A stretch of DNA of 64,000 bases. Source: Flavisolibacter longurius. Its GTDB lineage: Bacteria > Bacteroidota > Bacteroidia > Chitinophagales > Chitinophagaceae. Position 1 is the stretch's first letter. Each line of letters starts with the position of its first letter. The DNA lies in assembly GCA_014163555.1 (NCBI GenBank), contig JACJGO010000027.1, positions 1 through 64,000 on the forward strand, written 5' to 3'. The notes beneath the pieces are model-generated. The model saw only the letters and a list, made by a program, of their open reading frames with translations. It had not been told where the DNA came from and did not search any database. Positions 1 to 8,695 of the stretch are shown here, in pieces. A program made the translations under genes and the position numbers.

Positions 1-126
1 GGAAGAATATAACCAAAGAAGACCACATGAAGGATTGAACAACTTGACTCCTGTGGAGTGGAAAAACAAAACAATTCAAACCGAAAATACTCTAACAACT
101 ACTGTCTGAGAAAAGGGGTACTTACA
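1..126 (+). mobile_element. Right end of an IS3-family insertion sequence (left part outside the window)
   Basis: The window opens inside an insertion sequence. A transposase C-terminus stops at 107-109. Within 20 bp downstream the sequence reads AGAAAAGGGGTACTTACA and ends in CA at about 126, which fits the usual TG...CA termini of IS3-family elements. The end is inferred from this terminal dinucleotide and the short distance from the stop codon. The left inverted repeat lies outside the window, so neither the inverted-repeat pairing nor a target duplication can be verified. Confidence 0.6.
2..109 (+). CDS. IS3-family transposase (OrfB, rve integrase core), C-terminal fragment
   Basis: Thirty-five codons are open from base 2 to the TGA at 107-109. 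They contain the motif YNQRRPHEGLNNLTPVEW, which matches the conserved C-terminal end of IS3-family DDE transposases (typically YN..RPH..L...TP..). This is the tail after the catalytic glutamate, so the rest of the protein lies to the left of the window. The fragment is too short to assign a subgroup. It is cut by the window edge and need not be a degraded copy. Confidence 0.75.
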   Translation, partial: EEYNQRRPHEGLNNLTPVEWKNKTIQTENTLTTTV

Positions 127-461
127 CTTGGACCAGGAGTTCTACAGCCTTCCTATAGTTAAGAAAATTGTCTTTTTGGTGGTTTTACGCATATGAAAGG
201 CATTAATATCAATTTTACCCTTTATTCTTTATTGATACGTGTGTAGCGCTGCTTCCTCGGCATCTGCTTCACTTAAATTTTGTCACGGTTGAATAACTGA
301 CAATCATGTTTCATATATATAAACCGCCTGTATTGGCTATATGTTAACAAATTGCTTGTCTTAGAATCTTTAATTGATTTGCTTCACTTCACCCATCCCA
401 TTCACTATAAAGTATACAAAAATCTGCATGCTTATTCTTAATAATTTTTAAACCCCAATTG
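127..461. other. Intergenic region between the IS end and the first susC gene
   Basis: This A+T-rich stretch of about 335 bp has no convincing open frame. It must hold the promoter and leader of the susC gene at 462 and lies directly beside the IS end, so the insertion may have replaced or displaced original upstream regulatory DNA. No LacI-type palindrome like those elsewhere in the window was seen, and no single promoter could be chosen with confidence. Confidence 0.5.
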
Positions 462-3400
462 ATGAGAAAATTTCTAATGTTAACATGTATGTTGATGATT
501 ACAGGTATTGCCCTGGCGCAACGTACCATTTCAGGAAAAGTTACAGATGCTGAAGGGAAAGCTCTTCCCGGCGCATCCGTACAGATTCAGGGCAGCCAAT
601 CCGGAACGGTTACACGTGAAGACGGAACATTCACACTTACTATTCCGTCAAATGCACGTGTCTTAATTATTTCTTCAGTAGGGCGAAGAACTCAGGAGAT
701 TGCTATTGGAAATCGCACCACAATTGACGTTGTGTTACAACCAGGCGCTGATTCAAATCTACAGGAAGTCGTCGTTGTTGGCTACGGCACGCAGCGAAGA
801 AGAGAGATTACCGGGAATGTGGCAACAATCAAAGGGGAAGCAGTAGAAGACAGGCCTGTTCAAAGTTTTGAGCAAGCACTAGCTGGCCGGGCTGCAGGCG
901 TTCAGATTACGGTTCCAAATGGGCTTCTAAACAACCCGCCGGTATTTCGGATCAGGGGAACAAATTCTATCTCCCTTAGCTCTTATCCATTGGTTGTTAT
1001 TGATGGCGTTCCGACTTATACAGAAAATGCGTTAAGCATCACGGGAGCTCCTGCGAATCCATTGGCCAGTATTAACCCAAATGATATTGAGAGTATCGAT
1101 ATTGCTAAAGATGCTGCCGCCAGTGCCATTTATGGCAGCCGTGCAGCAAATGGAGTTGTTTTCATCACAACAAAGAAGGGGAAGGCAGGAAGAGCAAGGG
1201 TCAGCTATGATGGCTGGGTTGGTTCTAATAAGGCCATGCGTTTACCCGAGGTGATGAATGCAAGTCAATACGTAGCCTATAAGAATGTAGCGCTGGCGAA
1301 TGCCAAAGCAAACAACCCTACTATAACAGGCAGTTTTATCATTCCAAATGATGCGAATGGAACTCCGATCAATACAAATTGGATGGATGAAGTTTACCGC
1401 ACAGGGTTCTCACACAGTCATAATGTAAGTGTTTCGGGTGGCTCAGAAGGAACAACCTATTACTTCTCTGGTGGCTACACAGACCAGGAAGGGATATTGA
1501 AGCGGAATGATTTTGAAAGAGTAAACGCAATGTTGAATGTTGATAGCCGGCTAAACAAAGTTTTGACCATCGGTGGAAAGCTTTCTTATTCGAACGAAAA
1601 AAACTTTACGGGCGGAAGCACTGGATCGCTACCAGGAGAATTGTTTGCCTCTGCCGGAGCGGCTCGTTTGGCATTTGCGTTACCACCGAATGTAGCTCCG
1701 TATAACAACAATGGTACCTACAATACCGGATCAGCCACCGCCATTGGTGGTATGGGTAATTTGGTGAACGGAACGAATCCCTATACGTTTAATAATGTGA
1801 CGATGGTTATGAATTTAAACCGCTCCAATAATGAGGTCAATCACGTTCAGTCCAATGCCTATTTGCAACTAAAACCGTTTAACTGGCTCACCTTACGGAC
1901 AAACTATGGCGTCGATAATTTTCTCATCGATGTTGATATTTTTTACAACCCCTACCATGGCGACGGAGCCCAGACGGGTAACTGGGGACCAGGCGGCGGT
2001 GCTGCAGGTGCCTATACAAAAAATAAGACCTGGCTTTGGACCAATACAGCGCAATTTGATTATAGTTTAAACGAGAGAAACAACTTCAGCTTATTGGTGG
2101 GAAATGAGCAGCAAAGACGTACGCAAATAGGTGCTGGTATTCGTCGGTTGGGATTATCTGATTCGGCTTACAATAATGTACAAGCCGGATTTACCACAGA
2201 GAACATTAATAATGCTCTGCGGTTTGAAAACTATCTGCTTTCGTTGTTCGGTAGGTTGAACTATAACTTCAATCAGAAATACTTTCTGAGCGCTAACATC
2301 AGGCAGGATGAATACTCTGCCCTGGGTATAAAAAAAGGTATATTCTGGGGAGTTTCTGCAGGTTGGGAAATCACGAAAGAAGGTTTCTGGGCATCTGCCA
2401 ACCTGGATCGGGTTTTCAGCAGTTTTCGAATCAGAGGCAGCTATGGAAAGGTCGGAAATATCGGTGGCATCGGGACCTCGTCCACTGTAAGCACCAGTTA
2501 CCCTGCTTTTTCCAGCTATACTTCCAGCTTGTATGGTGGTGTCCCCACGCTTCAGTTCAACTCCGTAGGAAATCCTGAAATTACCTGGGAGACGAGCACA
2601 AAAACGGATGTAGGTTTTAGTTTCGGCTTATTCAACAACCGGTTGACCGGAGATTTTGCTTACTATAAAAATGATATTTACAATCTTCTTCTGAATGTAC
2701 CGCAATCGCCTTCTGCTGGCCTGCCGTCACCAACAGTAGGGGTAGCCGGTAGTCTTTTACAGAACATCGGAAAAATGTACAACAAAGGCGTTGAATTCAG
2801 CCTGACCGGGTCTCCGATCAGTAACAAAAATTTTAGCTGGACATCCTCATTTAATATCTCGTATAACAGAAATGAGGTGACGGCTTTGGCTCCTGGTTTA
2901 ACCCAGATTTTATTTGCAAGTGATCTGGAAACGGTGAACAAAACCACTGTTGGTCAGCCCGTAGGCTACTTGTGGGCTGTTCGTACCGGTGGCGTGGATC
3001 CAGGTACGGGAAGAAGAATTTTTATCAATGCTGCCGGACAGCCTATACATTATGAATTTGGCACAATGCCATCAGGAAAATTCAACTGGCAAACGGCGAC
3101 GGGTACACGTTATGAAAAACTCAATCCCGATGGATCCGTAACACCGCTGCAAATCAATTGGGCTGATGATGCGATTGCTTATGCAAACCCTCATCCCCGG
3201 ATCCTTGGCGGTTGGGATAATTCCTTCCGGATCAGAGATTTTGACGTGAATGTTCTGTTGACTTACCAGGCCGGTTTCTCCGTTTATTATGGGTCCAACG
3301 CCGGTTTGCATGATCAGCGGTTTTGGAACAATGATGTTAATATATTGGACTACTGGCAGAAGAACGGCGATGATGCACAATGGCCAAAGCCGGTTTATGG

Positions 3401-3728
3401 AGACAATGTATCGAACGGGACAACAATGCCGCTAGATATCAACGTTTTCAGAGGCGATTTTGTAAAGTTGAAGAACGTGACGATAGGGTATAGTCTTCCA
3501 AAAAATATATTGAGCCGCGTGAATATTTCAAATGCCCGGTTTTACGTCAGCGGACAAAATCTGGCTATCATCACAAAGTATCCGGGGCCTGATCCTGAAG
3601 TTTCCTCTAACGGAAATGGCAATGTGGTGAATCAGGGTTTGGGAAGCGGTAATCTGAATCCTGGCGTGGACAGGAATACCTTGCCCAATGGTCGCGCCAT
3701 TACAGTAGGTCTGAATCTAAACTTTTAA
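462..3728 (+). CDS. SusC/RagA-family TonB-linked outer-membrane transporter
   Basis: This TonB-dependent outer-membrane transporter of about 1088 residues would import oligosaccharides together with its SusD partner. The ATG at 462 is preferred over the adjacent TTG at 459 because it gives a clean signal peptide ending ITGIALAQ at about residue 20. A carboxypeptidase-regulatory-like beta-sandwich (about 21-107, starting RTISGKVTDAEGKALPG) is followed by the SusC hallmark LQEVVVVGYGTQRR near residue 99, a plug domain with SAIYGSRAANGVVFITTKKG near 220-240, and a long barrel ending in a terminal phenylalanine (VGLNLNF). The gene lies 17 bp upstream of its SusD partner. No hydrolase adjoins the pair, so the substrate cannot be inferred. 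Confidence 0.95.
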   Translation: MRKFLMLTCMLMITGIALAQRTISGKVTDAEGKALPGASVQIQGSQSGTVTREDGTFTLTIPSNARVLIISSVGRRTQEIAIGNRTTIDVVLQPGADSNLQEVVVVGYGTQRRREITGNVATIKGEAVEDRPVQSFEQALAGRAAGVQITVPNGLLNNPPVFRIRGTNSISLSSYPLVVIDGVPTYTENALSITGAPANPLASINPNDIESIDIAKDAAASAIYGSRAANGVVFITTKKGKAGRARVSYDGWVGSNKAMRLPEVMNASQYVAYKNVALANAKANNPTITGSFIIPNDANGTPINTNWMDEVYRTGFSHSHNVSVSGGSEGTTYYFSGGYTDQEGILKRNDFERVNAMLNVDSRLNKVLTIGGKLSYSNEKNFTGGSTGSLPGELFASAGAARLAFALPPNVAPYNNNGTYNTGSATAIGGMGNLVNGTNPYTFNNVTMVMNLNRSNNEVNHVQSNAYLQLKPFNWLTLRTNYGVDNFLIDVDIFYNPYHGDGAQTGNWGPGGGAAGAYTKNKTWLWTNTAQFDYSLNERNNFSLLVGNEQQRRTQIGAGIRRLGLSDSAYNNVQAGFTTENINNALRFENYLLSLFGRLNYNFNQKYFLSANIRQDEYSALGIKKGIFWGVSAGWEITKEGFWASANLDRVFSSFRIRGSYGKVGNIGGIGTSSTVSTSYPAFSSYTSSLYGGVPTLQFNSVGNPEITWETSTKTDVGFSFGLFNNRLTGDFAYYKNDIYNLLLNVPQSPSAGLPSPTVGVAGSLLQNIGKMYNKGVEFSLTGSPISNKNFSWTSSFNISYNRNEVTALAPGLTQILFASDLETVNKTTVGQPVGYLWAVRTGGVDPGTGRRIFINAAGQPIHYEFGTMPSGKFNWQTATGTRYEKLNPDGSVTPLQINWADDAIAYANPHPRILGGWDNSFRIRDFDVNVLLTYQAGFSVYYGSNAGLHDQRFWNNDVNILDYWQKNGDDAQWPKPVYGDNVSNGTTMPLDINVFRGDFVKLKNVTIGYSLPKNILSRVNISNARFYVSGQNLAIITKYPGPDPEVSSNGNGNVVNQGLGSGNLNPGVDRNTLPNGRAITVGLNLNF

Positions 3729-3745
3729 TCAATTTATTTACTAAG

Positions 3746-5191
3746 ATGAGTATTCGAAAAATAATCATAGCTGCCATAGCAGTGCTTTCACTGGCATCTT
3801 GCCGCAGAGACCTGCTTGACGCCATTCCGGAAACAGTGGTATCAGATGCTACTGCGTTTGACCAACCGTATCGAATCACGAACCAGGTGATTTCTTTGTA
3901 TTCTCAATTAAAAAATGGCCAGATATACGGGGGAAGAGTTTTGGTGTATGGCGATATCAGAGGGGAGGATTTTTTAATGGAAGATCCCAATGGAGTTACC
4001 GGAGCGGATATATGGGCACTCAACCCAACCAGTTCCAATAACATCGTCAACAACTTATGGACACAGGCCTACCTTGTTATCAACAATGCCAACGTTTTTA
4101 TTGACGGAATGAATGCAAGAGGCCTTTCCGTTGTAGGAGCAAGCTTGGGCAATAATTATCTCGGTGAGGCAAGACTGATTCGGGCATTGACGTATTATAC
4201 GTTGCTGCAGTTTTATGCCAGGCCATATGCTGATGGGAATGGGAGCAAGCCAGGCGTGCCTTTACGGTTAACCGGAATAAAAGGGCCGGATCAGTCGGAC
4301 ATTGCAAGAAGTACGGTTGCAGAAGTGTATAATCAGATTATTGCAGATCTTGACTTTGCAGAAGCTAACCTGCCCTTGTCCTATGCTACACCATTGCTGA
4401 ATACAACCCGTGCGCATCGCAATACTGCCATTGCTCTCAAAACAAGAGTGTACCTAAGTATGCAGAACTATCAAAAAGTCATTGAAGAAGCCAATAAAAT
4501 AGTGCCTGCAAATGCACCGTTTGTCGCTACATCGGGTGTGGCTCATGCCTTACAGCCCGATATTACAAACGTGTTTAAGACGCCGTACACAACAACGGAG
4601 TCCATATTCTCCATGCCGTTTACGACAACAGCAGGTGATATCCCCGGAACGCAAAATAATCTGCAAGGTTATTACATTGCGAATGCCACAACGGGTGCCG
4701 GTTCTATTTATTCGTTGAACCCTGCCGGTATCATTGGTGATGCAAACTGGAATGCTGCTGACAAAAGACGGTCATTTGTATTTTCAGCACCCAATGGAAA
4801 ACGATACCTGACAAAATTCCCGAATGGCTCTCCTGCCGATTATGTGCCTGTCATCAGATGGGCTGAAGTTTTGTTGAATCTGTCGGAAGCGTTAGCACGA
4901 ACCGGTGGCGGTGTTGATACCAGAGCGGTATCCTTATTGAACGCCGTAAGGCAGCGTTCAGATGCCACTACCACCTTTGCACCAGCAACGCAAGATGAAC
5001 TGATTGCGACTATTTTAAGAGAAAGACGGATTGAGTTTTTGGGTGAGGGACTCAGGAACAACGATTTAATGCGTTTGCTCCAAACCATTCCTGCGAAAGG
5101 ATCGGCTCCAGCCAAATCACCAACGGAAGAAGGATACATCTGGCCCGGACCTTCCACAGAAAAGTCACTGAACAAATTATGGGTTGATTAA
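3746..5191 (+). CDS. SusD/RagB-family outer-membrane glycan-binding lipoprotein
   Basis: This surface lipoprotein of 481 residues would form the lid of the SusC channel encoded 17 bp upstream. It has a lipoprotein signal with lipobox LASC (Cys19), then the SusD_RagB fold with helical TPR-like regions. Typical markers are GEARLIRALTYYTLLQFYARP near residues 140-160, RWAEVLLNLSEALAR near 370, and a C-terminal RRIEFLGEGLRNNDLMRL near 430. The length is normal for the family. A strong terminator follows at 5216, so the transcript probably ends here as a two-gene unit. The glycan is unknown. Confidence 0.93.
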   Translation: MSIRKIIIAAIAVLSLASCRRDLLDAIPETVVSDATAFDQPYRITNQVISLYSQLKNGQIYGGRVLVYGDIRGEDFLMEDPNGVTGADIWALNPTSSNNIVNNLWTQAYLVINNANVFIDGMNARGLSVVGASLGNNYLGEARLIRALTYYTLLQFYARPYADGNGSKPGVPLRLTGIKGPDQSDIARSTVAEVYNQIIADLDFAEANLPLSYATPLLNTTRAHRNTAIALKTRVYLSMQNYQKVIEEANKIVPANAPFVATSGVAHALQPDITNVFKTPYTTTESIFSMPFTTTAGDIPGTQNNLQGYYIANATTGAGSIYSLNPAGIIGDANWNAADKRRSFVFSAPNGKRYLTKFPNGSPADYVPVIRWAEVLLNLSEALARTGGGVDTRAVSLLNAVRQRSDATTTFAPATQDELIATILRERRIEFLGEGLRNNDLMRLLQTIPAKGSAPAKSPTEEGYIWPGPSTEKSLNKLWVD

Positions 5192-5215
5192 GATTTAAGT
5201 CTATTCATTCCATTG

Positions 5216-5243
5216 AAAAGGTAGCAATCATGCTACCTTTTTT
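5216..5243 (+). terminator. Rho-independent terminator of the first susCD pair
   Basis: A perfect 11-bp stem (AAAAGGTAGCA at 5216-5226 with TGCTACCTTTT at 5231-5241) closes a 4-nt loop and runs into a T tract. It starts 25 bp after the susD stop codon. The A-tract on the other arm means it could also act on the opposite strand. Confidence 0.9.
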
Positions 5244-5329
5244 ATTAGCGTTTATCCTGGCTGGTCGTAACTAAAGAGAATCTCTTCATGGTGATTGAGG
5301 CTACAGTTGTGCTTATGTTAGAAGGTGTA

Positions 5330-5344
5330 GCTATCAGTGATAGC
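5330..5344. promoter_or_regulatory. 15-bp perfect palindrome, possible operator
   Basis: GCTATCAGTGATAGC is a perfect inverted repeat of 7+1+7 bp in the non-coding region downstream of the first susCD pair. The odd-centred, non-GC-rich palindrome looks more like a dimeric regulator site than a terminator. No gene starts immediately beside it, so the regulated target is unclear and chance cannot be excluded. Confidence 0.3.
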
Positions 5345-5550
5345 ATTTGTTTGCCTGCAACATTATTTTTGTTTTTAATAATAAAATTGGGGTTACAAGA
5401 ATTTCTGAATCATCCATTGAACGCTTCAGCTAAATGCCTGGACATAAAAACCTGCACATCACGCAGCACCACACTAAAATCCTGGCTAAAAAGGTGAGCC
5501 AGGATACACAGGCCTTAAATTATTGCTTAGAGCAATCTTTCCAGAAACGA

Positions 5551-5578
5551 AAACAGGAACCGAGGTTCCTGTTTCTTT
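5551..5578 (+). terminator. Terminator-like hairpin without an obvious upstream gene
   Basis: AAACAGGAAC at 5551-5560 pairs with GTTCCTGTTT at 5565-5574 across a CGAG loop, followed by CTTTCG. The stem is strong and the flanks partly extend it. It lies about 300 bp beyond the susD terminator, suggesting either a short transcript of 5250-5550 or the remains of a lost gene. Confidence 0.6.
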
Positions 5579-5933
5579 CGCTTACTGTATGGAAAGAGTA
5601 AGGTGTTTTCCGTTTGTGGTTGGCAAACAGAATGTTGAACTTGGGTAGATCTGATCGTACCCATTGGCAATTAGTATTGACTGCACCTAAAATGCAAACC
5701 TGGTGTCTTTAGAGAATGGTGATAGATTGTGACTACGCAAGATTACACCTTTGTTACCTTCAAGGTTTCCGTATTAATACGGGTTCTTAAAATAGATGGT
5801 TTGCTCACCATGATTTGCTCTCCAATCTGCGGCTGGTTTCCGTATTTCCCACATAGTTTGCCTTTCTTCAGAAACCTACCTTGCAGGCAAATAACACATT
5901 CATCGAACCATATGGTGACAAAACCTTTCCACC

Positions 5934-6254
5934 ATGAGAATTTATGATCCTACCGACAGAAATGTTTTTCTACCCAATGATTTATGCCTGAAGCAGGAAA
6001 AGGCAGAACCAACATTACCATTGCCCCTTAATGATTACCAGCGTGTCATTGAAACCCCTGCATGCATCATCGAAATGTCGCCGGAGCACATCTTTTATTT
6101 CCGCTCTGTCGACTGGAATTTTACTGTATTGATTGAAGTGATCTTTGAGCAGGGGGATTGGATAGCCGTTAATTGTCTCAAGAATCCATCCGCCCCCTAT
6201 ATTTCCGTTTTGTTGAAGAGAGGAAAATTTATTCCTGGTTCTGTTCTTGGTTAA
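5934..6254 (+). CDS. Hypothetical protein, 106 aa
   Basis: This small soluble protein has no signal peptide or membrane segment and I do not recognise its family. The composition looks coding, with acidic/hydrophobic alternation, for example IIEMSPEHIFYFRSVDWNF and VLIEVIFEQGDWIAVNC. It converges on the response regulator gene at 6251 and the two stop codons overlap by 4 bp, an arrangement compatible with a real tightly packed gene. The start is the ATG at 5934; no clear ribosome-binding site helps. Confidence 0.5.
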   Translation: MRIYDPTDRNVFLPNDLCLKQEKAEPTLPLPLNDYQRVIETPACIIEMSPEHIFYFRSVDWNFTVLIEVIFEQGDWIAVNCLKNPSAPYISVLLKRGKFIPGSVLG

Positions 6255-6916
6255 ATTTTATAAAGGCCATGCTTAATGGCATATACCACCAGGGCTGCAG
6301 TACTGTTCTCGTCAATTTTGTGCATGACATTTTCTCGGTGCGTTTCAATCGTACGCGGACTTAAAAACAACTTAGCTGCCATTTCTTTGTTGGTCAGTCC
6401 TTCACAGATCATACGGATGATCTGTGATTCCCGCTCATTAAGTTCAACTTTCTTTTTCTTTCGGTAGGGGTTGAAGGAACTTTTGGCAATCAGTTGGGCC
6501 AGTTTGGTGGATGTGGTCTGGCAGTAATAGGTTTTATTCTGGTAAACGGTTTTGATGGCTTCAACAATTTCGCCCTTGTGGGCCGTTTTCAGCAGGTAAC
6601 CCATTGCGCCGGCTTCCAGCATCTCCACAATCAGGTAGTCTTCATCATAATTGGTGAGGGCAATCACGCCAATATGAGGGAAGGCTTTTTTCATTTCCTG
6701 CGCCACTTCAATGCCATCCCGCTTTGGCATTTTAATATCTGTAATCACTACTTCCGGTTGCAGATTTTGTACAAGGGAGAGCAATGCTTCACCATCCTCA
6801 GCTTGTCCTATTAACTCAATCTCGGGTTCTTTGCTCGTCATTACCGAAAATCCATCGCGAAACAGTTCGTGATCATCGGCAAGAACAATTTTGATAGCCG
6901 TGGGTGATTTTTTCAT
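6251..6916 (-). CDS. NarL/LuxR-family response regulator
   Basis: This two-component DNA-binding regulator of 221 residues has an N-terminal receiver domain (about 8-125) with the acidic pair Asp14/Asp15, phospho-acceptor Asp60 in VVITDIKMPKRDG, a Thr/Ser switch region (ALTNYDED) and Lys near 109 (LLKTAHKG). The C-terminal LuxR-type helix-turn-helix (about 155-215) carries NERESQIIRMICEGLTNKEM and SPRTIETHRENVMHKI. It is the last gene of a four-gene minus-strand operon, 27 bp downstream of the histidine kinase at 6944-7687, its probable phosphodonor. The target genes are unknown. Confidence 0.93.
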   Translation of the reverse strand: MKKSPTAIKIVLADDHELFRDGFSVMTSKEPEIELIGQAEDGEALLSLVQNLQPEVVITDIKMPKRDGIEVAQEMKKAFPHIGVIALTNYDEDYLIVEMLEAGAMGYLLKTAHKGEIVEAIKTVYQNKTYYCQTTSTKLAQLIAKSSFNPYRKKKKVELNERESQIIRMICEGLTNKEMAAKLFLSPRTIETHRENVMHKIDENSTAALVVYAIKHGLYKI

Positions 6917-6943
6917 GTTGTTTGGAGCTTTGGTCCTTATTGT

Positions 6944-7687
6944 TTAAACAGGAATTTCAATGGTGTACAGGGTGCCGGCGCCAGGCTTTGTTTCCACAAA
7001 CAACTCGCCATTTAATATATCCGTCCGGCTCAGGAGGTTGCGCAAGCCATAGCCGCCGCCTTCCTGCAACTTCTCTTCATACGAAAAGCCGCGTCCGTTG
7101 TCTTTTGACATAAGAATAAGTTTGTTGTTCTCACTTTTCAGTGAAAACTGCAAAAGGGTAGCGCCGGCATGTTTGAGGGTGTTGTGTACAATCTCCTGCA
7201 CAATGCGGTAGAGGTGGATGCTCCGGAATTCATCCGGGTGAATATCTTCTGCCATCACCTCAATCTGCAACCCATTTGTTTTTGAAACATAGCTGGCCAG
7301 CTCTTTGATCGCTGCCACAAGTCCTTTGCGTTGCAGCGTCACAGGCATCAGGTTAAATGAAATCTCCCGGAGGCGACGCACCACATCATTCAGATGCTCG
7401 TCCGTTTTTTGCTGTTGCTCCTGGTCTTCCGGTTGGTGCAGCTCAAAACTGCTCACCTTTAGCTTGATGGCGGAGACCAGGGGCGAAAGTTCGTCGTGCA
7501 AATCGGCTGCAATGCGGGCCCTTTCTTTTTCAATGGAGGTCAGTTCTGCTGTTATGTTTTGTTTCTTCAGGTCCAGGTTAATCCGGTGTTGGCGAATCAT
7601 GGAAATGAAAAAATACGCCATCACCGCTCCCAGGAACAGCACCAGGGCAATCACGTAAATGTATATCCTGATTTCTTTGGTATCCAT
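6944..7687 (-). CDS. Sensor histidine kinase, HisKA_3 type (NarX/DesK-like)
   Basis: This membrane-anchored kinase of 247 residues has one transmembrane helix near residues 8-31 and almost no extracytoplasmic part. A short coiled coil follows, then the HisKA_3 dimerisation domain with phospho-acceptor His64 in RIAADLHDELSPL. The HATPase domain has an N-box (RIVQEIVHNTLKHAGA) and G-boxes (DNGRGF, GGYGLRNL). Because it lacks its own sensor domain, its input probably comes from the membrane protein encoded upstream, whose 3' end overlaps this gene by 37 bp. Its partner regulator is downstream. Related kinases control NarL-type regulators. The signal is unknown. Confidence 0.92.
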   Translation of the reverse strand: MDTKEIRIYIYVIALVLFLGAVMAYFFISMIRQHRINLDLKKQNITAELTSIEKERARIAADLHDELSPLVSAIKLKVSSFELHQPEDQEQQQKTDEHLNDVVRRLREISFNLMPVTLQRKGLVAAIKELASYVSKTNGLQIEVMAEDIHPDEFRSIHLYRIVQEIVHNTLKHAGATLLQFSLKSENNKLILMSKDNGRGFSYEEKLQEGGGYGLRNLLSRTDILNGELFVETKPGAGTLYTIEIPV

Positions 7688-8340
7688 AGAATTGCTAAGG
7701 CATAAAGAAGGTTGGTGAATAGGTTGACGAACGCTAAAATATACATAACAGCATTCTGAAAGGGTTCACTTAAATGAGTACCATACATGTAACTGATTTC
7801 AACCAGTATCGCATACGTAAAGAAAACAATCCATCCCAGCGAAATCAGGAAAATGGCATTCTTTCGCAATCCTTTTCTCTCTCTTGCAAGAAGGCGGTTG
7901 ATCATTGAAATGCTCAACAGCGTGATCAGAAAAGAATGCAGGATAATAAAGTACGACGAAAAATTGTACAAAGAGCCCAGGAGCAAGGTTTCGCCAACCC
8001 AGAAAACCGGAAAGAAGATCAACAGTGTTTTGTAAAGAACTGGCGATCGATCGAACAACCGCCAATTTTTAAACTGTACCGTTATGAGCAAACTTTCAAT
8101 CAGGTAAAACAGGTTGTTGTTGACCGCATTGGACTTAATCTGCTTTACCAAGTAAATGGTGGCAATTTCATTTAGGAGACCTGCCCAGATGAAAAATAGA
8201 AAAGGATAGTAGGTGGGATTGATTTTAGAAAAACGAATCCCACCTATCACCGCCGGAAGTAAAATGGAAAAACTAAAAGCTGTAACAAGGTAATAGCTCA
8301 TCAGCCCGAAAATAAGGCAACTAAGGATTTTCTTCTTCAT
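7651..8340 (-). CDS. Multi-pass membrane protein, possible sensor of the adjacent two-component system
   Basis: This protein of about 229 residues has roughly six to seven hydrophobic segments, among them SCLIFGLMSYYLVTAF, YYPFLFFIWAGLLNEIATIY, LLIFFPVFWVGETLLLG, FIILHSFLITLLSIS, IFLISLGWIVFFTYAIL and AVMYILAFVNLFTNLLYAL. The ATG at 8340 is chosen because the longer frame would add a soluble stretch covered by the upstream gene. It overlaps the gene before it by 20 bp and the kinase after it by 37 bp, so the operon is translationally coupled. I do not recognise the family. A seven-helix sensor feeding a domain-poor kinase is an inference from context. Confidence 0.7.
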   Translation of the reverse strand: MKKKILSCLIFGLMSYYLVTAFSFSILLPAVIGGIRFSKINPTYYPFLFFIWAGLLNEIATIYLVKQIKSNAVNNNLFYLIESLLITVQFKNWRLFDRSPVLYKTLLIFFPVFWVGETLLLGSLYNFSSYFIILHSFLITLLSISMINRLLARERKGLRKNAIFLISLGWIVFFTYAILVEISYMYGTHLSEPFQNAVMYILAFVNLFTNLLYALAILWIPKKSGYTFT

Positions 8341-8695
8341 CGGGCGGACAAGTGGGCGGACAACGAACCCCGGTTTCGATAAATCCGGTAAAGTCATCTC
8401 CTTCACTCTCCGGATTGCTTTCATCGGTTGAAGCAATGGGCACAATATTGCGGCCATCTTTGTCCACGCCTACAATAATGGCATGTACGTCCAGCTTTTC
8501 ATCCATGCCATAATAAATGCGAAGGGCAGTGCACCCTTCCTGCGCCAATACCTGGTCAAAAGCGGCCCTGTCAAAGGTTTCTGCATCCGGTACCAGGTAC
8601 CGGCCTTTGTACTCCGGTTGAAATACATAGTCCCGGTTTTCCCGGAAACGCCGGGTCATTTCACGGGCTTGCGCATGCGTAATAAAATGCTTCAT
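8321..8695 (-). CDS. Small hypothetical protein with C-terminal CPPxCPP motif
   Basis: This 124-residue soluble protein is basic at its N-terminus (MKHFITHAQAREMTRRFREN) and acidic later. It ends with GVRCPPTCPPDEEENP, a Cys-Pro-Pro pair repeated three residues apart, followed by an acidic tail. The centre (LAQEGCTALRIYYGMDEKL, DVHAIIVGVDKDGRNIV) looks like an alpha/beta domain. There is no signal peptide. It is the first gene of the operon with the membrane protein, kinase and regulator, overlapping the next gene by 20 bp. The start is taken at the ATG at 8695; an upstream extension to 8797 has weak coding character. The function is unknown, and the two cysteines could bind metal or be redox-active. 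Confidence 0.7.
   Translation of the reverse strand: MKHFITHAQAREMTRRFRENRDYVFQPEYKGRYLVPDAETFDRAAFDQVLAQEGCTALRIYYGMDEKLDVHAIIVGVDKDGRNIVPIASTDESNPESEGDDFTGFIETGVRCPPTCPPDEEENP

Larger units (their letters stand above)
5192..5933. other. Gene-poor intergenic region with two terminators and a palindrome
   Basis: About 740 bp holds no convincing gene. Short open frames on both strands lack coding character (abundant Cys/Ile/Phe, no start context). The visible content is a terminator just after susD (5216-5243), a perfect odd palindrome at 5330-5344 and a second terminator-like hairpin at 5551-5578. The second terminator has no intact gene before it, so a gene or small RNA may once have ended there. 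Confidence 0.5.

Noticed and set aside
5288-5497. Plus-strand frame of 69 codons in the gene-poor region after the first susD
   Set aside because: The composition is not protein-like and the frame overlaps the palindrome at 5330. It is not supported as a gene.
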